Below, piece by piece: positions 37,840 through 46,973 of a DNA stretch of 64,000 bases. The translations under genes and the position numbers were made by a program. The notes below the pieces were generated by a model. The model saw only the letters and a list, made by a program, of their open reading frames with translations. It ran no database searches and was not told the origin of the DNA. The stretch is from assembly GCF_020141465.1 (NCBI RefSeq), contig NZ_JAHSPD010000001.1, positions 706,001 through 770,000 on the forward strand, written 5' to 3'. This DNA comes from Roseovarius carneus (GTDB lineage: Bacteria; Pseudomonadota; Alphaproteobacteria; Rhodobacterales; Rhodobacteraceae). Position 1 is the stretch's first letter; each line of letters opens with the position of its first letter.

Positions 37840-38639
37840 TTAGCTCCCAAGGAAAATCTTCTACGGTTATTGAAAACTTAATGTCAATTTGACCTTGTTG
37901 AAGCGCACGGAGAACCCCGTCTTAAGTGCGAAAGCGGGCCAACAGATGAGATGGGGTCTACGAAGATTTAAATTTATATCTAACGATACAAGTTTTTATC
38001 CTTCTGTTAATCGAGCGGCATTAACAGCTCTACCCTTGGCCAGTACGTGCTTGGCCAAGTCTACGCCTAAAACGCATATTTCTAACTGCCTTAATTTCGT
38101 TTTCGTAATGTCGGTGATTTGTGAGCCCTCAATACCTATTAGCTCTTATGGAAACTTTATTTGCGAGATTCTTTTACTGCTCTTTTAGCTGACTTGGCGC
38201 AGGCGCGCTCACATGGTCGCTTCGTGTCCACCCGCACCTTGCCCACATAAGCCTCCCTTCAGTCGACATACGCATCCGGGTTAATCCAGGCCTTAAGGCA
38301 GATGCCAGAAACCGCTTTACCTCTTCGCTGCTATTATTAGTGAGCGCCTTCTGCGCGTCTTTAAAACTTATACCCTTAAGGTATTTCTATCCCTCCCTCA
38401 GCTGGAGAATTCTTAACCGAAAACACTAGCCGTAAAAGAAGACGCTCTCAGGGATAACAACAGGGAATTTAACAAATGACTGAAGAGGTTATTATGTCTT
38501 ATGACGCCAAGCTTATCTTATGATCATATTTTTCATATAAGCTTTATATAAAAATCAATAAATCAATCTCTCACCCAATGAAGATGCTAATCTTCCATGC
38601 GACAATGTTACTGCAAAATATCAGCGGAGAGGCCTCACA
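37840..38639. other. 800-bp AT-rich intergenic with transposase debris
   Basis: No intact gene. On the minus strand near 38010-38090 the frame reads LGVDLAKHVLAKGRAVNA, reminiscent of an IS110-type transposase N-terminus (VGxDLAK). On the plus strand this creates the inverted repeat CTTGGCCA/TGGCCAAG at 38035-38059. The remainder is AT-rich with several short hairpins. Confidence 0.4.
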
Positions 38640-38873
38640 ATGCGTAGACGGTACGTGCCAATTACCGAAGATCCTAGAGAGGATGCATTTGATTATGATC
38701 CAAGCACCTCCGTCGTCGGCTTCTCCGTTCATAGTGACGCCGAGTTTTTTTGTATCTCTGATGACGACAATATTCGCAAGATGAGCAGTTGGTGGATAAT
38801 TCCACTTCTGTTTTTCAGTATATTAATATGGCTCTTCATTCTTAACGAGGTGTTTTCCTGGCTGCCGTCGTGA
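38640..38873 (+). CDS. small single-pass membrane protein
   Basis: 77 residues starting at an ATG preceded by GGAGAGG about 9 bp upstream. The N-terminal ~48 residues are charged and acidic (TEDPREDAFDYDP, SDDDNIRK); then WWIIPLLFFSILIWLFIL forms one membrane helix and the tail is NEVFSWLPS. No family is recognised. The good ribosome-binding site and charge pattern support translation. It is isolated between transposase remnants. Confidence 0.55.
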   Translation: MRRRYVPITEDPREDAFDYDPSTSVVGFSVHSDAEFFCISDDDNIRKMSSWWIIPLLFFSILIWLFILNEVFSWLPS

Positions 38874-38925
38874 CCCTCGCGTACGATCGGACAATAGCAA
38901 AAGGAGCACTACTTTAAATCTTGGT

Positions 38926-39117
38926 TTATTGATGGTTGAATGCACTCACAAAGAGACTCATCCTATTCACCAACGGCTTCCTCAAATACCACCCGACCTG
39001 GCGGTTTTCCCGCCGTTTCCGGATCGCATTAGACGTAAGCTCAATCGCATTGTCGCTGACCACCACGTAGGGATATCCACGCATCCCAGAGATCCACCCA
39101 GTACACGAGTAACATGA
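38926..39117 (-). pseudogene. IS3-family transposase fragment
   Basis: The frame contains MRGYPYVVVSDNAIELTSNAI and, after apparent damage, RENRQVGWYLRKPLVNR, which are decayed versions of the integrase-core segments MRGYPxxVxSDNGTELTSNAI and WHYIAPGKPxQN. The catalytic Asp in SDN survives but the rest is lost. The same transposase type is found at 50055-50905 in the opposite orientation. Confidence 0.75.
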
Positions 39118-39144
39118 GCACCCAAGAGGGGCGTAATCAACCAC

Positions 39145-39534
39145 AGCAGCAGCAAGGTATTCTCGCTTCAGCAGGATATGAGTCCTCGATATCTGGGAAG
39201 CATGTCAATGCGATCAAGCGATCTGACGGCGAAGAATATGAAATCCAAACCTGCAAGCTCTCGTTATGAATGAGGACCCCTCAGGAGCCGGTCATCCCAA
39301 ATCTTGCGGGGCAAGCAAACTTTTCAAGCCTGCGCCATACAATGCCCCCCAACACAACCAGACCTTTTTTCTTAGCGCGTTGCCGGAGCCTCCGGATCTT
39401 AACGTTAAACGCAAAAAGCACCCCACGGGGCTCTAGGCCTTGATATATTGCATTATTGCTGGTGACCGAAGGGCGCGCACCGTTGCTCACCCATTATTTT
39501 TTTCAATTTCGACAATTTCCCAAAGTGGCCCTGC
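39145..39534. other. intergenic, no gene recognised
   Basis: Short frames only, none with support. It lies between the IS3 fragment and the 3' end of the SulP gene, so this may be the boundary of the sulfur/cyd island. Confidence 0.45.
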
Positions 39535-41253
39535 TCAAAGATCTAAACCCGTTTCCTTGGCGGCCTCGAACTGCGACAGGAAAACCTGTCCTGTCAACTG
39601 CTCCAGAAAATGCCCTCGCTTCAGGCGGTCCATCACCGGGCCTTTGACTTCGGAGAGGTGCAGCTGGACATCCATTTCGCGCAGCCGCTCGTTGATCGCC
39701 TCGAGCGACTCTAGTGCGCTCAGGTCGATTTCGTTGATTGCGGAGCATTGCAGGATCACATGGCGGATATTTTTATCACCCGCCACGCGGTTGTGGATTT
39801 TATCCTCGAGGAAGCGGGCATTCGCAAAATAAAGGCTTTCATCCACGCGCAACGTCACAATGGTTGGATCAGTGATCACATCGTGGCGCAGGATATTGCG
39901 ATAGTGCTCTGTACCAGGAACTTGTCCGACTTCGGCGATGTGGGGCTTGGATGATTTATAGAGATGCAGCAAGATCGACAAGCCGACACCCGCCGACACA
40001 CCCGCCTCTACGCCCAGCGCGAGGGTCATCAGGATCGTAGCGAGGACTGCCGAAAAGTCAGCCTTGGAATAGGCCCAGCTGCGTTTCAGAATTGAGAAGT
40101 CCACAAGGCTGAGGACGGCGACGATGATAGTGGCAGCCAAAGTCGCTTTGGGCAGAAAGAAGATCAAAGGCGTGAGAGCAAGCGCCGCAATCGCCAAGCC
40201 GATAGCAGTGAATGCGCCTGCGGCGGGGGTCTCGGCACCCGCGTCAAAGTTCACGACCGACCGTGAGAAGCCGCCAGTCACCGGAAAGCCGCCCGTCAGG
40301 GACGCGCCGATATTTGCGGTACCAAGGCCAATCAATTCCTGATCCGGATCAATCCGCTGCCGTTTCTTGGCCGCAAGGGTTTGTGCCACCGAAATGGATT
40401 CTACAAAACCAATGATCGAAATCAGAAACGCGGGTAAAAGAAGTTGCCCCAACAGATCTGGAGAAAACGACGGGAGCGTCAGAGGCGGCAGGCTTTGCGG
40501 GACCTCCCCGACGATTGCGACACCGTTATCGGCGAGACCGAGGCCCCAGACAGCAAGGGTCGTGGCAACGACGACAAAGACAGGGCCGATCTTCACCAAA
40601 ATACCAGTCAGGCCGGACGGTACGCCGAGGCGAACAAGCAACGGCTTCAAACCTTTGCGCACCCAGAACAGAAACCCTGTAGCAAGCACGCCGATGATCG
40701 CAGTGATCCAGTTGACCTCAGACAGGTGCGCACCAAGGGAAAGGATCAGCTCCAACAGATTATGCCCATGCGCATCAATCCCGAGGATATGTTTTAACTG
40801 GCTGACGGCGATGATGATGCCAGACGCGGTGATAAAACCTGCGATCACCGGATGCGACAGGAAATTCGCGATAAACCCGAGGCGAAACAGCCCCATGGCC
40901 AATAGCATAACGCCCGATAAGCCTGCCAGTGACAGGGCGGCAATTACATAGCCCATAGTGCCCTGTTCGACAATATTGTTCAGCGCTGCGGCGGTCATCA
41001 GGGATACGACGGCGACGGGGCCGACCGCCAGTGCGCGGCTGGTTCCGAACACCGCATAAAGCATAATTGGGACGATGGACGCGTAGAGCCCTGCCTCCGG
41101 TGGGAGACCGGCGAGCAGGGCGTAAGCGAGCGATTGCGGGATCAACATGATCGTCACGATCAAGGCGGCGACAAGGTCACCCGACAATGCAGAACGATTG
41201 TAGTCTCGCCCCCACTTGAGGATGGGCAGATACCGCGCCAGATCGTTTTTCAT
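39535..41253 (-). CDS. SulP-family anion permease with STAS domain
   Basis: 572 residues: about 12 membrane segments starting at ALIVTIMLIPQSLAYALLAGLPPEAGLYAS (the SulP signature), followed by a cytoplasmic STAS domain from about residue 440 (VIDPTIVTLRVDESLYFANA and ILQCSAINEIDLSALESL). It probably imports or exports sulfate or another anion such as bicarbonate. It lies 55 bp downstream of the SQR-fusion gene, last of the sulfur operon; sulfate as a product of sulfide oxidation would fit. Confidence 0.93.
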   Translation of the reverse strand: MKNDLARYLPILKWGRDYNRSALSGDLVAALIVTIMLIPQSLAYALLAGLPPEAGLYASIVPIMLYAVFGTSRALAVGPVAVVSLMTAAALNNIVEQGTMGYVIAALSLAGLSGVMLLAMGLFRLGFIANFLSHPVIAGFITASGIIIAVSQLKHILGIDAHGHNLLELILSLGAHLSEVNWITAIIGVLATGFLFWVRKGLKPLLVRLGVPSGLTGILVKIGPVFVVVATTLAVWGLGLADNGVAIVGEVPQSLPPLTLPSFSPDLLGQLLLPAFLISIIGFVESISVAQTLAAKKRQRIDPDQELIGLGTANIGASLTGGFPVTGGFSRSVVNFDAGAETPAAGAFTAIGLAIAALALTPLIFFLPKATLAATIIVAVLSLVDFSILKRSWAYSKADFSAVLATILMTLALGVEAGVSAGVGLSILLHLYKSSKPHIAEVGQVPGTEHYRNILRHDVITDPTIVTLRVDESLYFANARFLEDKIHNRVAGDKNIRHVILQCSAINEIDLSALESLEAINERLREMDVQLHLSEVKGPVMDRLKRGHFLEQLTGQVFLSQFEAAKETGLDL

Positions 41254-41308
41254 TCGGTTCTCAGATGCTTAGGGCCCTCTGCAACACGTGCAAAAGACAA
41301 GGTTTGCG

Positions 41309-42982
41309 TCAGTTAGCAGTGAGTTTCTCTGGCTTGGCCATCCACTCGCGCCCCTTTAGCATGCCTTTCCAATAGATCGGTGGCAGCATCTTTTCCTTGA
41401 GGAACCACGCCGCGCGGCTGGGTTTTGTCCCGTCGATGACAGCCTTGGGAAAGCTGGGCAGTATCACGCCACCATAACCGAACTCGGCCAGAACAATCTT
41501 GCCGCGCTCAACCGTTAGCGGGCAAGACCCATAGCCATTGTATTGCGCGGAAGGTGCTTTGCCTCGGATATCGTTGATGATGTTTTCGGCGACGACGGGT
41601 GCCTGTATCCGGGCGGCAGCCATCGTTTTGGCGTTTGGCGCATTCATCACATCGCCCAGCGACCAGATATTGTCATAGGTCTTGTGGCGCAGGGTCGTCT
41701 GATCGACGTCGATCCAACCCGCCGCATCCGCAAGGGGCGAGACGCGGATAAAATCGGGTGCAGTTTGCGGCGGACACACGTGCATCATGTCGAATTCCAT
41801 CTCGATGCGCTCAACAGCAGTGTCGGGCTTGGCCACATCGAACCACGCTTTTTTCGCCGCGCCATCAACGGCCACCAGATTGTGGAAAAAGTTCAGATGC
41901 GCGCCGTATTTTTTGACGTATTCCATCAAGGCAGGCACATAGTCTTTGACCCCGAACAACACGCCGCCCGCGTTGTTGAATTGAATGTCGACGTCTTTCA
42001 AAACACCACGCCGATGCCACGCGTCACCAGACAAATACATCGCCTTTTGTGGCGCACCGGCGCATTTGATCGGCATCGGGGGCTGCGTGAAGATTGCGCG
42101 GCCTTGCTTCATGCGCTCAACCAACTGCCATGTATAAGGGGCCAGATCATAGCGGTAGTTGGAGGTGACACCGTTATGGCCAAGCGTCTCGACAAGGCCT
42201 TCGACCTTGTTCCAATCCAGCTTGATGCCCGGACAGACGATCAGGCGGTCATATTTCACGACGCGGCACCCGTCGAGGATCACAGCGTTGTTTTCAGGCT
42301 CGAAAGCGGCAACAGCGGATTTGATCCAATGCACGCCTTTCGGGATCAACGACCCCATAGTGCGCGCAGTTTGCTCAGCATTGAAAATGCCGCCGCCCAC
42401 CATTGTCCAACCGGGTTGGTAATAATGGATGTCCGCCGGATCAATGATCGCGATCTCAAGGCCCGGTTTGCGTGATTTCAGGCTGGCCGCGGCGGCAATG
42501 CCCCCTGCACCCGCGCCGACAATCACAACTGCGTAGCTTGCATCGCCGGTGTCAGTTGGTGTTTTGCCACCATTGACGATCCGGCGCACAACACCGACCA
42601 TATCATATCCTGCGGCCTTGGTCGCCGCGAGTATATCGGCAAGGCTGCGCTGCTCGGATTGAGCCAACGACCAAAGCGTGGCCGAGCGTGTGCCGGTACG
42701 GCAATAGGCCAGCACTGGGCCGGGCAATTCAGTGAGAGCTGCGTCGAACGCGGTCGCGTCTTCGTCTCTCACCTTGCCAGACACGATTGGAAGGAAGGAC
42801 GCTTCCAGACCGAGCTCACGTGCGGCCTTTGCGATTTCATCAAAGTTGGGTTGATCGACCCCTTCCCCGTCTGGACGGTTGCAAATAATGGCGCGAAATC
42901 CCGCGTCCTTGATCGCTTTGAGATCGTCAGGCATGATCTGCGCGCTGACTGAAAGGCCAGCCGTGAGTGCTTTGGTTTCCAT
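41309..42982 (-). CDS. fusion: phosphatase-like/DUF442 (TIGR01244) domain plus sulfide:quinone-reductase-like flavoprotein
   Basis: 557 residues. Residues 1-110 are a DUF442 (beta-lactamase-hydrolase-like) domain with the Cys-based loop LAYCRTGTRSATLW, probably a sulfur-transfer or phosphatase site. From about residue 145, SYAVVIVGAGAGGIAAAASL begins an FAD-dependent disulfide oxidoreductase resembling sulfide:quinone reductases: PIKCAGAPQKAMYLS and YNGYGSCPLTVERGK hold the two expected Cys. It likely oxidises sulfide to a protein-bound polysulfide and passes electrons to quinone, the attached domain handling persulfide. It lies 14 bp downstream of the MBL gene. Confidence 0.88.
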   Translation of the reverse strand: METKALTAGLSVSAQIMPDDLKAIKDAGFRAIICNRPDGEGVDQPNFDEIAKAARELGLEASFLPIVSGKVRDEDATAFDAALTELPGPVLAYCRTGTRSATLWSLAQSEQRSLADILAATKAAGYDMVGVVRRIVNGGKTPTDTGDASYAVVIVGAGAGGIAAAASLKSRKPGLEIAIIDPADIHYYQPGWTMVGGGIFNAEQTARTMGSLIPKGVHWIKSAVAAFEPENNAVILDGCRVVKYDRLIVCPGIKLDWNKVEGLVETLGHNGVTSNYRYDLAPYTWQLVERMKQGRAIFTQPPMPIKCAGAPQKAMYLSGDAWHRRGVLKDVDIQFNNAGGVLFGVKDYVPALMEYVKKYGAHLNFFHNLVAVDGAAKKAWFDVAKPDTAVERIEMEFDMMHVCPPQTAPDFIRVSPLADAAGWIDVDQTTLRHKTYDNIWSLGDVMNAPNAKTMAAARIQAPVVAENIINDIRGKAPSAQYNGYGSCPLTVERGKIVLAEFGYGGVILPSFPKAVIDGTKPSRAAWFLKEKMLPPIYWKGMLKGREWMAKPEKLTAN

Positions 42983-42996
42983 AGTCGGTTTTCCCT

Positions 42997-43878
42997 TTAG
43001 ATACCGTTGACCGGTACTTTCAGCATTTTGTTTCCATCGGCATCTGTCGGAATTTCGCCCGCCCGCATGTTCACCTGCAAAGACGGGATGATCAGTTTGG
43101 GCATGTCGAGGGTTGCATCACGCTCGGTTCGAAACTTGATGAAATCTTCGCGGGTTTTGCTGCCACCCACGTGGATGTTATCGGCTTTTTGGGCTGCCAC
43201 GGTGGTTTCCCACTCTATCGCGCGGCCGTTGGGGCCATAGTCGTGGCACATGAACAGGCGCGTCTCGTCAGGCAGTGAGAGAACCTTCATAATGCTGTCA
43301 TAGAGCTCGCTCGCACTACCGCCGGGGAAATCACACCGCGCCGACCCGCCGTCGGGCATAAACAATGTATCGCCCGCAAAGGCAGCATCGCCCACCACAT
43401 GCACCATGCACGCCGGGGTATGGCCGGGCGTATACATCGCAAAGGCTTGCATTCCGCCAATCATATAGGTGTCGCCATCCTTGAACAGCGCGTCAAATTG
43501 GGACCCATCCCGCTGAAATTCGGTGCCTTCGTTGAAGACTTTTCCGAAGGTTTCCTGAACCACCAAGATTTTCTCACCAACGCCGATTTTACCGCCCAGC
43601 TTGTCCTGAATATAAGGGGCGGCACTTAGATGGTCGGCGTGAACATGGGTCTCGATAATCCAGTCCAACATCAGGCCACGCGACTGAATTTCAGCTATCA
43701 GCCGATCGGCAGCCTCATAGGTGATCCGGCCCGCCGCGTAATCAATATCCATGACGCTGTCGATGATCGCACAATGAGCACTGTTCGGGTCTTTCACGAT
43801 ATAAGTGATCGTGTTGGTCGCCTCGTCGAAATGGGCGGAAACGTCGGGTTTAACGGACATATTAACTGGATAGGTCAT
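42997..43878 (-). CDS. blh: MBL-fold persulfide dioxygenase/Blh-like hydrolase
   Basis: 293 residues. WIIETHVHADHLSAAPYI is the HxHxDH box; MYTPGHTPACMVHVV and AFAGDTLFMPDGGSARCDF supply the remaining ligands, as in ETHE1-type persulfide dioxygenases. These oxidise glutathione persulfide to sulfite. In proteobacteria this protein is commonly paired with DUF442/SQR and PmpAB genes for hydrogen-sulfide detoxification. Confidence 0.9.
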   Translation of the reverse strand: MTYPVNMSVKPDVSAHFDEATNTITYIVKDPNSAHCAIIDSVMDIDYAAGRITYEAADRLIAEIQSRGLMLDWIIETHVHADHLSAAPYIQDKLGGKIGVGEKILVVQETFGKVFNEGTEFQRDGSQFDALFKDGDTYMIGGMQAFAMYTPGHTPACMVHVVGDAAFAGDTLFMPDGGSARCDFPGGSASELYDSIMKVLSLPDETRLFMCHDYGPNGRAIEWETTVAAQKADNIHVGGSKTREDFIKFRTERDATLDMPKLIIPSLQVNMRAGEIPTDADGNKMLKVPVNGI

Positions 43879-43896
43879 CTGGGTTTCTCCTTCGGT

Positions 43897-44334
43897 TTAA
43901 GCTTGGGCGCTTGCGCGTTTGGTAAGTGTCGCCTGCAAGACCTTGGCAACACAGATGCCCACGATCAGTGCTGCGACAAAAATGAAAACTTGGCTGTGGC
44001 CTGTGCCGAGCGCGGGCAGCGCGCCACCGGGGCAAAAGCCTGCGATGCCCCAGCCGATACCGAACAGGGCCGATCCACAGATCAACATCGGGTCAAGATC
44101 GCGCCGCGTGGGCAGTTGAAAGCTGGCGGACATCATGGGCGCAGGGCGCTTCAGAACGAAACGGTAGCCTAGTGCCGTCACGATCAATGCGCCGCCCATG
44201 ACGAATGCAAGGCTTGGGTCCCACGTACCCGCGACGTCGAAAAAGTTGATGACTTTGGCCGGATTGGCCATGCCGGAGACCGCAATACCCACACCAAAGA
44301 TCAGGCCGATAAAGTACGTAAGGATCAATCGCAT
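43897..44334 (-). CDS. pmpB: YeeE/YedE-family membrane protein PmpB
   Basis: 145 residues with four or so membrane segments. PMLICGSALFGIGWGIAGFCPGGALPALG is the YeeE signature with the key Cys, used in this family for sulfur-species (thiosulfate-like) passage. It sits next to the second half-protein PmpA. Confidence 0.88.
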   Translation of the reverse strand: MRLILTYFIGLIFGVGIAVSGMANPAKVINFFDVAGTWDPSLAFVMGGALIVTALGYRFVLKRPAPMMSASFQLPTRRDLDPMLICGSALFGIGWGIAGFCPGGALPALGTGHSQVFIFVAALIVGICVAKVLQATLTKRASAQA

Positions 44335-44337
44335 CGG

Positions 44338-44772
44338 TCAGGCCCCCAGAATATGGCGGATCACGTAAACCGTGAGCCCCATGGTGATCATAAAGGTGAG
44401 GGTCGCCGCGATGGAGCGGGGTGACAGGCGTGCCATGCCGCACACCCCGTGACCGGACGTGCAGCCCGCCCCGAACGTCACACCAATCCCGACGATAAAC
44501 CCGCCGATGACCAGCATGGTGGTCGACACCGGCACCTGCACTGCAGGCATTTGACCTGTAAGGACCAGCACCACTGCCGGCCCCGAAATCATGCCCGCCA
44601 AAACCGCCGCGCGCCACGACCAGTCAAGCAGACTTACCGGTTGTAACAGACCCGCCAGAATTCCGGTGGCCCCCATGACGCGCCCCAGCGTGACCATCAA
44701 GAGAACCGCCGCGAGGCCAATCAAGGCCCCGCCACCAAGCGATTGAAACAGTGTGAATGCAGTCTCAAACAT
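44338..44772 (-). CDS. pmpA: YeeE/YedE-family membrane protein PmpA
   Basis: 144 residues. GGFIVGIGVTFGAGCTSGHGVCGMARLS is the YeeE motif with two conserved Cys. PmpA and PmpB together equal one YeeE thiosulfate transporter. Its ATG overlaps the stop of the DUF2892 gene (TAATG). Confidence 0.88.
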   Translation of the reverse strand: MFETAFTLFQSLGGGALIGLAAVLLMVTLGRVMGATGILAGLLQPVSLLDWSWRAAVLAGMISGPAVVLVLTGQMPAVQVPVSTTMLVIGGFIVGIGVTFGAGCTSGHGVCGMARLSPRSIAATLTFMITMGLTVYVIRHILGA

Positions 44773-44984
44773 TACAGCTTGCAGGTGCGGATGCCAAAGA
44801 TGCGGTACATCGGGCAGAATTTCATGGCGGATGTGCCAATCATGACAAAGCCGACGATGACGCTGATGATCGTTGCTGCGCCGCCCTCAAACACACCAAA
44901 GCCACTCATGAAGGGGGCAGCCAGCAAAACGATGCCAAGGACAAGCCGAAGTACACGGTCGATTTTTCCAAGATTCGCAGTCAT
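44772..44984 (-). CDS. DUF2892 (YgaP-type transmembrane) protein
   Basis: 70 residues, two membrane helices: NLGKIDRVLRLVLGIVLLAAPFM, then TIISVIVGFVMIGTSAMKFCPMYRIFGI. This is the membrane part found fused to rhodaneses in YgaP. It is first in the operon running to sulP. It may hold a sulfurtransferase at the membrane. Confidence 0.88.
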   Translation of the reverse strand: MTANLGKIDRVLRLVLGIVLLAAPFMSGFGVFEGGAATIISVIVGFVMIGTSAMKFCPMYRIFGIRTCKL

Positions 44985-45038
44985 TTTTGTATCTCCTGTT
45001 TAAGCTATATTCAGGATAGTTCTTTGAGGGACATACTC

Positions 45039-45057
45039 TTGGTGACATTGTCACCAA
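45039..45057. promoter_or_regulatory. candidate operator upstream of the sulfur operon
   Basis: TTGGTGACATTGTCACCAA is a perfect inverted repeat with 8-bp arms and a 3-bp spacer, located between the Crp/Fnr gene and the DUF2892 start (55 bp away). The size and the TTG(G)...(C)CAA ends fit a Crp/Fnr-family site, presumably of the adjacent regulator. It could alternatively be the terminator of the regulator gene, but no T tract follows. Confidence 0.55.
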
Positions 45058-45068
45058 ACATTCAAAAA

Positions 45069-45743
45069 TTATGAGGCGTTGTGATCTGCCAGTTGCTGAA
45101 GCTGCATACGGTCCAGCAGGCTGACGCTACCGCGGGCTTGTGCGATCCATCCACGCCGCTGGAATTCCTGCAACTGGCGCGAGATAACTTCGCGTGCCGT
45201 GCCAAGTTCGACCGAGAGCTTCTGGTGTGTCGTGGCTACCATATCCGCACCGCCTGAAAGTTTGATAAGTTTGTCGGCAAGGCGCACATCGAGACGCTGA
45301 AACGCGACCTCGTCGATCATCAAAAACAGGTCTGTGATCCTCTTGGAAAACGCAGCAAATACGAAATCTCGAAACGGTTTTGACCCTGACACCAGATCAT
45401 CAAATACTCCGCGTGGAATGGCAGCGGCGTCGACGGGTGTTTCCGTAATGCCCTCAGCCGAGTAAGCATCATAAGCCAGCAAACACGCCGTGGTCAGCAC
45501 ACAGCTTTGCCCCGCCTCGATCCGGTAGAGGACGATTTCGTGCCCTGTGTCGGACACTTGTTGCACACGCACAGTTCCATCCAAAAGGAACAACATATTT
45601 TCCGGTGAATTGCCGGGGCCAAAGATAGTCGTGTCTTTAGGGACTGTCACAATCGTGCTACGCGTCAAAAGGAGTTGCTTGGTGGGCGCATCAAGCCGCG
45701 ATAACCCGGGAAACCACTCAACCCATTGCGCCTTATCCGTCAT
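45069..45743 (-). CDS. Crp/Fnr-family transcriptional regulator
   Basis: 224 residues: N-terminal cyclic-nucleotide-binding-like barrel (MLFLLDGTVRVQQVSDTGHEIVLYRI) and C-terminal winged HTH (HQKLSVELGTAREVISRQLQEFQRRGWI). No FNR-type N-terminal Cys cluster is seen, but a Cys in GQSCVLTTACLLA could sense redox or sulfur species, as in sulfur-responsive Crp-family regulators (for example FisR/SqrR-independent types). Coupled to the Rrf2 gene by an ATGA overlap. Confidence 0.92.
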   Translation of the reverse strand: MTDKAQWVEWFPGLSRLDAPTKQLLLTRSTIVTVPKDTTIFGPGNSPENMLFLLDGTVRVQQVSDTGHEIVLYRIEAGQSCVLTTACLLAYDAYSAEGITETPVDAAAIPRGVFDDLVSGSKPFRDFVFAAFSKRITDLFLMIDEVAFQRLDVRLADKLIKLSGGADMVATTHQKLSVELGTAREVISRQLQEFQRRGWIAQARGSVSLLDRMQLQQLADHNAS

Positions 45744-46204
45744 TGCGCCACTTTCTCAAATCTCGGCACTTCCAAAGGTGCAATGCGATCCATCAACTGA
45801 GCCCGATTGGCGGCAATGTCGGCAACTGTCAGATCATCCAGCACGGCCATGAAGGCGGCTGTCGCTTCTTGCACCTTCTTTGACAAAACGCAGATACCAA
45901 TCAGCGGGCAGGTGTTCTTTTCAGGATTGAAACACTCGACCACATCCAGTGGGCCCTCGGTAATACGCACCACATCACCGATCACAATCTCATCCGCCGG
46001 ACGGGCAAGACGGAATCCGCCATTACGCCCCCGAACGGTTTCCAGATATCCGGCCCGGCCCAACTCGTGGACGATCTTCATGATGTGGGGGCGCGACAGA
46101 TTATGGATTTTCGCCACATCATCAATCCGCACAAGGTTGGGCGACTTCAGAGCTGCAAGCTGCAAAGAGCGCATAGCGTAGTTCGTGTAGCTTGTCAGTT
46201 TCAT
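45740..46204 (-). CDS. Rrf2-family (NsrR-like) iron-sulfur regulator
   Basis: 154 residues. The HTH is LTSYTNYAMRSLQLAALK to NLSRPHIMKIVHELGRAGYLETVRGRNGG. Three Cys (VVECFNPEKNTCPLIGIC) are spaced as in NsrR/IscR for a Fe-S cluster. It probably senses NO, redox stress or persulfide and controls itself and neighbouring genes. The ATG at 46204 lies inside the palindrome ATACATGTAT. Confidence 0.93.
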   Translation of the reverse strand: MKLTSYTNYAMRSLQLAALKSPNLVRIDDVAKIHNLSRPHIMKIVHELGRAGYLETVRGRNGGFRLARPADEIVIGDVVRITEGPLDVVECFNPEKNTCPLIGICVLSKKVQEATAAFMAVLDDLTVADIAANRAQLMDRIAPLEVPRFEKVAQ

Positions 46205-46315
46205 ACATGTATCCTCTGCCCCAATCAAAGATACATTAAAAGTATTGCTTTTGCAAACACCTTCACTTAACAGGTCCTCTATAAAACCACTATTTCAAAT
46301 GTAGGATATGTGAAA

Positions 46316-46942
46316 ATGAGCCTTCGAATCGGCGATACCGCCCCCGACTTCCATGCGGACACCACCACTGGCCCTATTCAATTTCATGATTGGATCGGCG
46401 CAGATTGGGCATTCTTCTTTAGCCACCCCGCAGATTTTACACCTGTTTGCACAACAGAAATGGGCCGGACCGCACAACTCGCTGAACAGTTTGCCGCGCG
46501 CGGAGTCAAGCCAATTGGCCTGTCAACCGACACTGTGGCCGAGCATGTAAAATGGATCGCGGATGTGAACGACACGCAGAACACAAACCTTGTGTTCCCG
46601 ATTGTCGCCGACGCTGATCTGGGCATCGCCAAGCTCTATGACATGATCCACCCCAGCGAGAGCGAGACTGCCGCAGTGCGCTCGGTCTTCATCATTGATC
46701 CCAATAAAAAGATCCGCCTGACAATGACCTACCCAATGAGCGTGGGCCGTAATTTTGACGAAATCCTGCGGGTTATTGATGCATTGCAAACAAGCGACAC
46801 ACGCCACATTGCAACGCCCGCAGATTGGGTGCCGGGACAAGATGTCATCATCCCTCCATCAATCAGCGATGCAGATGCAAAAGCTGCATTCCCACAAGGT
46901 TTTCGAACCATCCGCCCATATTTGCGCACCGTAAAACTCTAA
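46316..46942 (+). CDS. 1-Cys peroxiredoxin (Prx6 group)
   Basis: 208 residues. FFSHPADFTPVCTTEMG holds the peroxidatic Cys; Thr and Arg of the site are present (RSVFIIDP region). No second resolving Cys is seen, and the length and C-domain (GRNFDEILRVIDALQ) match Prx6. It reduces peroxides in the cytoplasm; beside cyd and sulfur genes, it probably guards against oxygen or sulfane-sulfur stress. Divergent from Rrf2. Confidence 0.93.
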   Translation: MSLRIGDTAPDFHADTTTGPIQFHDWIGADWAFFFSHPADFTPVCTTEMGRTAQLAEQFAARGVKPIGLSTDTVAEHVKWIADVNDTQNTNLVFPIVADADLGIAKLYDMIHPSESETAAVRSVFIIDPNKKIRLTMTYPMSVGRNFDEILRVIDALQTSDTRHIATPADWVPGQDVIIPPSISDADAKAAFPQGFRTIRPYLRTVKL

Positions 46943-46973
46943 CTCAACCATTCCTTATCGGATGGAGGCATCC

